A stretch of 64,000 bases of DNA, taken from the NCBI RefSeq assembly GCF_003634705.1, contig NZ_RBWU01000007.1, forward strand, positions 547,105 through 611,104. The letters run 5' to 3'. Below, one piece after another: positions 44,301-50,551 of this stretch. The position numbers and the translations under genes are program-made. How positions within the stretch are numbered: position 1 is the stretch's first letter; the number at the start of each line of letters is the position of its first letter. Under the pieces are notes generated by a model. That model ran no database searches and was not told the DNA's origin. It worked only from the letters and a program-made list of their open reading frames with translations. Source of the stretch: Actinomadura pelletieri DSM 43383. GTDB taxonomy: Bacteria > Actinomycetota > Actinomycetes > Streptosporangiales > Streptosporangiaceae.

Positions 44301-44647
44301 AAGACCGCGCGGGCGACCGACTGACCCGCTTCGAGAACCTCACGATCCCGGTCGAGAGATTCCTCGCGTTCACCGCGCAGGGCTGGCAACACGGCCGTTC
44401 GGAGAGGAGCAACTTCGCGAACTGGTTCCACCGCCGCGTCACGCCCGATTACTTCCTGGTCATCAACGTGGACCCGGGCGTCTTCATCGCCGCCCCGAAC
44501 ATGGACCCCACCCTGACACTCCGAATGGTCGCACTGACAAAGCGACCCGAACAGATCTGGCTGGGCGAGGACCCCACCGCCACCTTCGCCGACCTCGACC
44601 CGGTCACCGCATCCGAGATCCTCAACGACCTCGTGGCACTCTCCTAG
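41318..44647 (+). CDS. DUF4132 (MolR/YehI-like) large protein
   Basis: This protein of 1109 residues is largely helical and repeat-like. HEAT-like stretches such as RAALGFLGNLDCDEAFQALV and AAGLDVLASIGTDAALTHL lie in the middle. A WKPGERDAW segment is near residue 430. The DUF4132-type C-terminus is at about 800-1000: RRFTVGFDERLQPYVTDQDG, KTLPKPGAKDDP and DWSAHEFRELLVGHPLV-like HRWSAHEFRELLVGHPLVRH. The last 100 residues carry an additional domain with WQHGRSERSNFANWFHRR. The family was once called molybdate metabolism regulator, without biochemical proof. No signal or membrane segment is seen. It lies near a MoxR-VWA-SWIM operon, as yehI does in Escherichia coli. No Shine-Dalgarno; TACCGT stands 8 nt before the ATG. 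Confidence 0.85.
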   Translation: MSTRGGTAEDTWEMPDTWLRALHPRRDRPGPWRRPRSDASAAETVRDIIDRTAATVENVLAQPDTPPSLTEHGRAYLKGEATPLGAAVVAGIVVNARGLAAFGGTDPFRDAWVTEHGLPFAACAYAQLSLITVGHYYVHSTGGWVGVKDRGPDDHLDVWWAEKDVARHLRALLAAADDDVYDEAVAGLEECRRTPLQKMVVSYLVPTRRDWADEVCSLAPDLPVSCDKRRWMLFCSLGAPDQLARLSPVLDRGELTGGIVPTLVDGIGAAGAVPALTSALDADHLGADRDRAALGFLGNLDCDEAFQALVDRADRPHVTAALGVAAQRFPARALRLLARRAGTPAVAESLRAHVRAHPALVAEMLPGLPEESRTAIEALRDSTAPAPEAPPGTLPPLLTAPPWTRPRTKTKPVVIKDLLPPGLRTIAWKPGERDAWNTEHPHLWTRIERMDWPTRVAEFKKGEPAAEDIAYLFAKGPEDLVRPLLADWEPSVFWAVDVWMPAVVSRFELDALNAVLSVARRRPAEAGALLLPYLADEVAVLMADWLVRLKQVGRTARAWFRRHGPAAVPALLPAALGPSGRERRAAEAALRLIAADHGSAAVVAAARAHDAGAAEAVETFLSAGLLEALPAKTPVLGHWADVRPLPQILLRDRTHALPPASAEHVLTMLALCKPGEPYAGVDVVRELCDPESLAEFGRAVFTRWDAAGAPSKESWALTQLGLTGDDETVRLLASRIRAWPGERGSAKAAAGLDVLASIGTDAALTHLHDIARGVRFESLRTRAQEKIEEVAGALDLTTDQLADRLIPDFGLAADGTLTLDYGPRRFTVGFDERLQPYVTDQDGRRRKTLPKPGAKDDPDLAPAAHTAFAALKKDVRTVAADQIHRLEDRMVMRHRWSAHEFRELLVGHPLVRHLVRRLVWLADDGTTTTAFRVAEDGTFADVHDDDLALTTASVRIAHPVELGDSLASWSEVFDDYEILQPFPQLLRPVRHLTDEDRAGDRLTRFENLTIPVERFLAFTAQGWQHGRSERSNFANWFHRRVTPDYFLVINVDPGVFIAAPNMDPTLTLRMVALTKRPEQIWLGEDPTATFADLDPVTASEILNDLVALS

Positions 44648-45915
44648 GCGAAGCGGTTGCTCGGCACCGGTCCGGGGGAGCGGGCCGCGTCGCGGGGGCC
44701 GGTGAGCCAGCGTCCGGCGACCGTGCGGACGAACCGGGCGACGGTCTCGTCAAGGTCGGGGGGCGCGCCGTCGCCGGTCTCCTCGTCCGGCTCGGGGTCG
44801 GACCGGACGATCTCGTCGGCGAGTTCCTCCTCGGGGCGCCCGTCCGGCGGGATGGTCTCGGCCCGCTCGTCGGACGTCATTCGCAGCCGTTCGCCCCACG
44901 GCGCCACCACGACCTGGTGGAGCAGCCCGGTGACGTCGGCGGCGATGCCCGGCGGGTCCGTCCAGGAGGTCGCGCGTTCGAAGAGGATCTGCCCGGCGGC
45001 GCGCTGCCACAGGCCGCGCGCGGCGGCCTCGTCCAGGTCGGACTCGTTGAGGTCGTACGCCACCACCAGGGTGTCGCGGCGGTCGGGGGCGAACGGTTCC
45101 GCGGGCAGCTCGAACAGCCGCGCCGCCGCGAGTCCCAGGATCCGGCTCGACCGGTCGGGCAGCAGGCCCACCGACGTCGGTCGCCGTTCCGCCGCGTCCA
45201 GGATCAGTCGCAGGCGGTCCAGCGCCCGCCTGCACATCGCGAAGCTGTCGGACGAGTACGCGTACCGCCCCGTCATCCCCGCGTCGTACCCGTAGGGCGA
45301 GATGGTGGCGAGCAGACCGCCGGAAAGGACGAAGTGCCAGCCCCGCAGGTCCTTGGTGTCCAGGGGGCCGGCGGTCCGCGCCGCCTGCGCCCTGTCGAGC
45401 ATCCGTCCCAGCCGGTCGAAGACGGGCGCCCAGTCGGTGTCGTCCGGCGCGGGCAGCACCTCCGCCTCCCGTTCCGCCCGGGCGACGTCCCCGGCCATCA
45501 GCGCGTTGTAGGCGAGCAGGTACCGGCCGGGCCACGGGTCGAGCGACGCCACATGCGGTTCCAGGACGGTGACGGCCTCGGCGTGCCGGTTCTCCCGCTC
45601 CAGGGCCGACACCAGCTCCATCACCAGCGCGGGCTCCTCGGGCAGGATCTCCAGCGCGCGCCGCAGCGCCGGGATCGCCAGAAAGGGCACGCCGCGTTCG
45701 ATGCAGGCGTACCCGAAGTCGTAGAGCTCCTGCGGCCCGCGCGCGCGGACCATCGCCGCGGCCGCCTCCCGCATGTCGTCGAACCCGGACCGGGCGGCCG
45801 CGCCCTCCATCAGCTCCGCGACCTCGGCCAGGTCCATGTCGTCGGCGTTGAACCGCAGATGCCGGATCAGTCCGGCGATGTCCCCGCTGTCCAGAAGTGC
45901 TCGCGCCTCACTCAT
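44644..45915 (-). CDS. TPR-repeat protein between DUF4132 and moxR genes
   Basis: This protein of 423 residues is not a family I can name. Residues about 50-170 form TPR-like helical pairs: ELYDFGYACIERGVPFLAIP, ALRRALEILPEEPALVMELV and RENRHAEAVTVLEPHVASL. The middle is Trp/Tyr/Gly-rich (RGWHFVLSGGLLATISPYG), the rest is alpha/beta, and an acidic tail follows. No signal peptide. The start ATG lacks a Shine-Dalgarno; TACGGT lies 8 nt upstream, the same spacing as in the two flanking genes. It is convergent with the DUF4132 gene, sharing a CTAG stop, and divergent from moxR. Position suggests a partner or inhibitor of the MoxR system. Confidence 0.78.
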   Translation of the reverse strand: MSEARALLDSGDIAGLIRHLRFNADDMDLAEVAELMEGAAARSGFDDMREAAAAMVRARGPQELYDFGYACIERGVPFLAIPALRRALEILPEEPALVMELVSALERENRHAEAVTVLEPHVASLDPWPGRYLLAYNALMAGDVARAEREAEVLPAPDDTDWAPVFDRLGRMLDRAQAARTAGPLDTKDLRGWHFVLSGGLLATISPYGYDAGMTGRYAYSSDSFAMCRRALDRLRLILDAAERRPTSVGLLPDRSSRILGLAAARLFELPAEPFAPDRRDTLVVAYDLNESDLDEAAARGLWQRAAGQILFERATSWTDPPGIAADVTGLLHQVVVAPWGERLRMTSDERAETIPPDGRPEEELADEIVRSDPEPDEETGDGAPPDLDETVARFVRTVAGRWLTGPRDAARSPGPVPSNRFA

Positions 45916-45923
45916 GATCGGCA

Positions 45924-45929
45924 ACCGTA
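45924..45929 (-). promoter_or_regulatory. -10-like TACGGT of the TPR gene
   Basis: TACGGT on the minus strand lies 8 nt before the ATG of the TPR gene. Its spacing equals that of TACCGT before the DUF4132 and moxR genes, though the CTGTCG and CTCC parts of the shared element are absent. Confidence 0.35.
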
Positions 45930-45995
45930 CCGCCCACGCCGCTCCGATATCACGACATTTGCCACGTACGGTGAAGAGCTGGACATCCACCCGAA

Positions 45996-46019
45996 CTGTC
46001 GGCGCCCTCCTCTACCGTG
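45996..46019 (+). promoter_or_regulatory. shared upstream element of the moxR operon
   Basis: CTGTCG-N5-CTCC-N2-TACCGTG starts 31 bp before the moxR ATG, identical in order, spacing and distance to the element before the DUF4132 gene. It is the best sign in the sequence that the two transcription units are coordinately expressed. Confidence 0.55.
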
Positions 46020-46026
46020 GAGCGCC

Positions 46027-47121
46027 ATGGAAGATCATCGCGGTGGGTTCCAGCGGCCCCCGGCGGAGGTGCGGTTCGCGGACGAGCTGGAGCGGCTCCG
46101 CGACGCCGACTCCGGGCCGCGGCCGCCCGGCTGGGCGCTCAGTCTGACGGCGGCCCGGCGGTTCGTCACCGGCGACGACGCGCTCGGGGTCCGGCGCAAG
46201 TTCGTCGGGGACACCGCGCTCATCGACCGGGCCCTGGTCACATTGGCGACGAGCCGGGGGCTGATGCTCGTCGGGGAGCCGGGGACGGCGAAGTCGCTGC
46301 TGTCGGAGCTGATCGCGGCGGCGGTGAGCGGGACGTCCCTACTGACGATCCAGGGCGGCGCCGCCACCACCGAAGACCAGATCAAGTATTCCTGGAACTA
46401 CGCGCTGCTGGTGTCGGAGGGGCCGTCCACGCGGTCGCTGGTCCCGGCGCCGCTGCTGACCGGGATGGCCGAGGGGAGGGTCGTCCGGTTCGAGGAGATC
46501 ACCCGGTGCCCGCTGGAGGTGCAGGACTCGCTGCTGTCGCCGCTGTCCGACCGGGTCCTGGCGATCCCGGAGCTGACCGGTGACGACTCGATGGTGTTCG
46601 CGCGGGACGGGTTCAACGTCATCGCGACCGCCAACACCCGAGATCGGGGCGTCAACGAGATGAGCGCGGCGCTCAAGCGGCGGTTCAACTTCGAGACGGT
46701 GTTCCCGATCGGCGACTTCGCGACCGAGCTGGACCTGGTGGAGCGGGAGGCGACGCGGCTGCTGGAGCGCAGTGGTGTCGCCGTCGCGCCGCGCCGGGAC
46801 GTCCTCGAAGTGCTCGTCACGACGTTCCGGGAGCTGCGCGACGGCACGACCGAGGACGGGCGGGCCATGGACCGGCCGTCCGCCGTCATGAGCACCGCAG
46901 AGGCCGTGTCCGTGGCGCACCAGATCGGGGTGCGGGGATGGTTCCTGCGCGGCGAGGCGGGCGGCGCGGCCGACATCGTGGAGTGCCTCGCGGGGACGGC
47001 CGCCAAGGACAACCCGGATGATCTCACCCGGCTCCGGCGGTATCTGGAGCAGCAGGCGTCCCGGCGTGACGGCGAGCAGTGGCGCGCCCTGCACGCCGCC
47101 CGGCATCTGCTTCCGGGCTGA
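46027..47121 (+). CDS. MoxR-type AAA+ ATPase (YehL-like)
   Basis: This protein of 364 residues has a complete AAA+ core: Walker A GEPGTAKS (83-90), Walker B VVRFEEI (152-157), sensor 1 VIATANTRDRG (about 198-208) and an Arg-finger region ALKRRF. The C-terminal lid contains PSAVMSTAEAVSVAHQ. MoxR ATPases act as chaperone-like remodelers together with VWA proteins; this one matches the YehL subfamily in length and neighbours. GGAG lies 5 nt before the ATG at 46027. A longer upstream open frame is antisense to the TPR gene and not coding. Its stop TGA overlaps the next ATG by one base, so the operon is translationally coupled. Confidence 0.93.
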   Translation: MEDHRGGFQRPPAEVRFADELERLRDADSGPRPPGWALSLTAARRFVTGDDALGVRRKFVGDTALIDRALVTLATSRGLMLVGEPGTAKSLLSELIAAAVSGTSLLTIQGGAATTEDQIKYSWNYALLVSEGPSTRSLVPAPLLTGMAEGRVVRFEEITRCPLEVQDSLLSPLSDRVLAIPELTGDDSMVFARDGFNVIATANTRDRGVNEMSAALKRRFNFETVFPIGDFATELDLVEREATRLLERSGVAVAPRRDVLEVLVTTFRELRDGTTEDGRAMDRPSAVMSTAEAVSVAHQIGVRGWFLRGEAGGAADIVECLAGTAAKDNPDDLTRLRRYLEQQASRRDGEQWRALHAARHLLPG

Positions 47122-49391
47122 TGGCCGTCGCGTTCGTCGGCGTCCGGCACCACAGCCCGGCGTGCGCGCGGCTCGTCCGGGACACGATCCGGCGGCTGCG
47201 GCCCGCGTACGTGCTGGTCGAGGGGCCCGCCGACGTCAACGGCCGGATGGCCGAGCTGCTCCTCGGCCATGAACCGCCCGTCGCGATCTACAGCTACCAC
47301 CGGGACGCGGAGCGGGTGCACGCCTCCTGGACGCCGTTCTGCGCGTACTCACCGGAATGGGTCGCGCTGAACGAGGGCCGGGCGGCCGGTGCGGAGCTGC
47401 GGTTCGTCGACCTGCCCGCGTGGCATCCGGCGTTCGCCGACCGCGGCAACCGGTACGCCGACGCCGAGCTCCGGTACGCCGAGGTGGCCGGGCGGCTCTG
47501 CCGGGAGTTCGCCGTCGACAACACCGACATCCTCTGGGACCACCTCTTCGAGATCGATCCCGACGACACGGCGCGGCGGCTCGACGCCTACTTCGACCTC
47601 CTGCGGGGCGGCGCGGAGGCGGGGGAGGACGACGCGGCCCGCGAGTCGTACATGGCGGCATGGATCCGGGCGGCCGAGGCCGACGCCGGTGACCGGCCGG
47701 TCGTGGTGGTGACGGGAGGCTTCCACAAGCCCGCGCTGGAACGGCTCGCGGAGACCGGCGGGACCGCCTGGCCGGACGTGCCCGAGCCGCCCGAGGGCTC
47801 GACCGGCGGGAGCTTCCTCGTCCCGTACTCGTTCCGGCGGCTCGACGCGTTCACCGGCTACCAGGCGGGAATGCCGTCGCCCGAGTACTACCAGCGGCTC
47901 TGGGAGGGCGGCCCGGAGAAGGCGGCGTCCGCGCTGGTCGAGACGGTCGTGGCGCGGCTGCGCGAGCGACGGCGGGTCGTGTCGACCGCCGACCTGGTCG
48001 CCGCGCGCACGCTCACCGACGGGCTGACGCGGCTGCGCGGGCACCGGGCGCCCGCCCGGACGGACCTGCTGGACGGGCTGGTGTCCGCGCTGGTGAACGA
48101 CGACCTCGACCGGCGGCTGCCATGGACGTCCCGGGGCCGGCCGGCCCCGGGCGCGCATCCGGTGGTCGTGGAGATGGTCGCCGCGCTGAGCGGGTCGCGG
48201 GTCGGGCGGCTCCACCGCGACACCCCGGCCCCGCCGCTCGTCCATGACGCCGCCGCCGAGTTGGAACGGCTCGGCCTCGACCGGGACGGGCCCGTCGCGC
48301 TCACGTTGACGACTCCGCGAGGGCTGGAACGCAGCCGGGCCCTGCATCGGCTGCGCGTGCTGGCGATCCCCGGTGTCGTGCGCCGGTCGGGGCCCGCGAC
48401 CGGCGCCGACCCGGTGCTGGAGGAACACTGGGTCGTGGACGTGTCCGACGACGACGGGCGCCGCGCGTCCGCGCTCATCGAGGCGGGCGCCTACGGGCCG
48501 ACGCTCGCCGCCGCGGCGGCCGCCGTCCTGGACGAGCGCATGACCGCGGCCGGAAACGACATGGGCGGGCTGGCGGACGTCCTGTTCGACGCGGCGCTGT
48601 GCGGCTGCGCGGACCAGTCCGGGCGGATCGCCGAGACGATCGCCGCCGGGATCGCGGGCGCGTCCCACCTCGCCGCGCTCGGGGCCGTGCTGGAGGTCGC
48701 CCTCGGGTTGTGGCGGCACGACCGCGTCCTCGGCACGGCCCGCAGTCCGCTGCTCGGGACGGTCGTGGCCGAAGGAGTCGTCCGCGTCCTCTGGCTGGTC
48801 GAGGGCGTTCGCGGCGGGCCGGGCCCGGCCGATCTCGACCGTCTGCGCGCGGTCGCCGCCGTCCGCGACGCGCTGGTGCACGCCCGCGGCCCGCTCGGCC
48901 TGGACCGCGACGCCGCGCTCGGCGTCGCCCGCCGGGTCGCCGCCCGGACCGACGTCCCGCCCGACCTGCGCGGCGCCGCGTTCGGACTCGGCCGGGCCCT
49001 CGGCGACACCGCCGACCCGGCGCGGGCGCTGCGGGGCGCGGCCGGGCCGGAGACGTTCGGGGACTGGCTCGCCGGGCTGTTCGCGCTCGCCCGGCAGGAG
49101 GTCCTCGATCCGGAGACGGCGGTCCTGGACGTCCTCGACGAGCTGGTCGGCGCCATGGGCGACGACGACTTCCTCGTCGCGCTGCCCGCGCTGCGGCAGG
49201 CGTTCGAGTTCTTCCCGCCCCGGGAGCGCGAGGCGATCGCCCGGGGGCTGCTGGAGCGGCACGGGGCGCGCGGCTCGTCCCGGGCGCTGCTGCGGACGGA
49301 CGGCCCGCCGCTGCTGATCGCGGAGGCGAGGGCCCTGGAGGCGCGCGTCGACCGTGCGCTCCACGCCGCGGGACTGGAGGCGACGCCGTGA
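47121..49391 (+). CDS. DUF5682 family protein (YehM-like)
   Basis: This protein of 756 residues opens with VAFVGVRHHSPACARLVRDT, which resembles the ChaN/EreA-like or TraB-like GxRHxSP metal-binding start seen in this family, followed by YVLVEGPADVNG. Further conserved pieces are PFCAYSPEWVAL, VVTGGFHKPALERL with another His, and FLVPYSFRRLDAFTGYQAGMPSP. The second half is a helical, Ala/Leu-rich scaffold. No membrane segment. Function is unknown; it is always found between MoxR and VWA genes in this type of cluster as far as I recall. The start ATG overlaps the moxR stop (TGATG), and the end overlaps the VWA gene (GTGA). Confidence 0.87.
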   Translation: MAVAFVGVRHHSPACARLVRDTIRRLRPAYVLVEGPADVNGRMAELLLGHEPPVAIYSYHRDAERVHASWTPFCAYSPEWVALNEGRAAGAELRFVDLPAWHPAFADRGNRYADAELRYAEVAGRLCREFAVDNTDILWDHLFEIDPDDTARRLDAYFDLLRGGAEAGEDDAARESYMAAWIRAAEADAGDRPVVVVTGGFHKPALERLAETGGTAWPDVPEPPEGSTGGSFLVPYSFRRLDAFTGYQAGMPSPEYYQRLWEGGPEKAASALVETVVARLRERRRVVSTADLVAARTLTDGLTRLRGHRAPARTDLLDGLVSALVNDDLDRRLPWTSRGRPAPGAHPVVVEMVAALSGSRVGRLHRDTPAPPLVHDAAAELERLGLDRDGPVALTLTTPRGLERSRALHRLRVLAIPGVVRRSGPATGADPVLEEHWVVDVSDDDGRRASALIEAGAYGPTLAAAAAAVLDERMTAAGNDMGGLADVLFDAALCGCADQSGRIAETIAAGIAGASHLAALGAVLEVALGLWRHDRVLGTARSPLLGTVVAEGVVRVLWLVEGVRGGPGPADLDRLRAVAAVRDALVHARGPLGLDRDAALGVARRVAARTDVPPDLRGAAFGLGRALGDTADPARALRGAAGPETFGDWLAGLFALARQEVLDPETAVLDVLDELVGAMGDDDFLVALPALRQAFEFFPPREREAIARGLLERHGARGSSRALLRTDGPPLLIAEARALEARVDRALHAAGLEATP

Positions 49392-50551
49392 TCCCCCCCG
49401 ACCTGGAACGATGGCGGCTCATCCTCGGCGCGCCCGCCGAGGCGCGCACGGGCCCGCTCGACGGCACGGCCGCCGAACGGGACGCCACGCTCGACTGGCT
49501 CTACGGACGCGACCCCGACCTGGCCCGGCGCGGCGTCCGGCGCGGCCCCGGCGGCGGCCTCCATGACGGCGGCCCCGGGGGCGACGGCCGCGCCGGCGGG
49601 CACGGGCCGTCCCTGCTCACGACCGTCGACTGGCTCGACGCCGTCCACCGGCTGTTCCCGAAGGAGACCATCGAGCGGCTCGAACGCGACGCCGTCGAAC
49701 GCTACGAGATCCATGACATCGTCACCGACCCCGCCGTCCTGGAGCGCGTCGAGCCCGACGAGACGCTGCTGCGCGCCGTGCTGCGCACCAAGCACCTGAT
49801 GAACCCGGAGGTCCTCGCGCTCGCCCGGCGGATCGTCGAGGCCGTCGTCCGGCAGCTGATGGAACGGCTCGCGACCGAGGTGCGGCAGACGTTCCACGGC
49901 ACCCGGTCACGGCGGCCCAGCCGGATGAAGAACTCCCGCAACTTCGACTTCCACCGGACGATCCGCGCCAACCTCGCGCACTACCGGCCGGACGAGCGCC
50001 GCCTCTACATCGAGAACCCGAAGTTCGTGTCACGGACGCGGCGCCACGTCGAGCAATGGCAGCTCGTCCTGCTGGTGGACCAGTCGGGGTCGATGCTCGG
50101 GTCGGTGATCCACTCCGCCGTCACGGCCGCGTGCCTGTGGGGGCTGCCGGGCCTGAAGACGCACCTCGTCGCGTTCGACACGTCCGTGGTGGACCTGACG
50201 TCCGATGTCACCGATCCCGTCGAGCTGCTGATGAAGGTGCAGCTCGGCGGTGGCACCGACATCGCGCGGGCCGTCGCGTACGGGGCGGGGCTGGTGGAGA
50301 ACCCGCGCCGGGCCATCGTCGCGGTCGTCTCCGACTTCTACGAGGGCGGGGACGTGCACCGGCTCGTCGAGGAGGTGCGGCGGCTCGTCCAGCAGGGCAC
50401 GCACGTGCTGGGGCTCGCCGCGCTGGACGAGGACGCCGACCCGTCCTACGACCGGGAGACGGCGCGGCGCCTCGCCGACGTCGGCGCGCACGTCGGCGCG
50501 ATGACGCCGGGGCGGCTCGCCGGGTTCGTCGCGGAGAGGATCGGCCGGTGA
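49388..50551 (+). CDS. VWA-domain protein (YehP-like)
   Basis: This protein of 387 residues has a helical N-terminal half with a Gly-rich insert at about 50-75, then a von Willebrand factor A domain from about 223. The metal-ion-dependent adhesion site is intact: DQSGS at 231-235, Thr290 in GGGTD and Asp316 in VVSDFYEGG. VWA partners bring substrates to MoxR ATPases or are remodelled by them. The protein is soluble, unlike BatA/BatB. The GTG start at 49388 overlaps the upstream TGA as GTGA, and the TGA at the end overlaps the SWIM gene GTG in the same manner, so subunits are probably made in fixed ratio. Confidence 0.92.
   Translation: MIPPDLERWRLILGAPAEARTGPLDGTAAERDATLDWLYGRDPDLARRGVRRGPGGGLHDGGPGGDGRAGGHGPSLLTTVDWLDAVHRLFPKETIERLERDAVERYEIHDIVTDPAVLERVEPDETLLRAVLRTKHLMNPEVLALARRIVEAVVRQLMERLATEVRQTFHGTRSRRPSRMKNSRNFDFHRTIRANLAHYRPDERRLYIENPKFVSRTRRHVEQWQLVLLVDQSGSMLGSVIHSAVTAACLWGLPGLKTHLVAFDTSVVDLTSDVTDPVELLMKVQLGGGTDIARAVAYGAGLVENPRRAIVAVVSDFYEGGDVHRLVEEVRRLVQQGTHVLGLAALDEDADPSYDRETARRLADVGAHVGAMTPGRLAGFVAERIGR

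Noticed and set aside
41794..47121. A single 1775-codon plus-strand frame that includes MoxR
   Set aside because: Only the last 364 codons encode recognisable protein. The earlier part is out of frame with DUF4132 and antisense to the TPR gene; the ATG at 46027 has a Shine-Dalgarno and a divergent promoter region.
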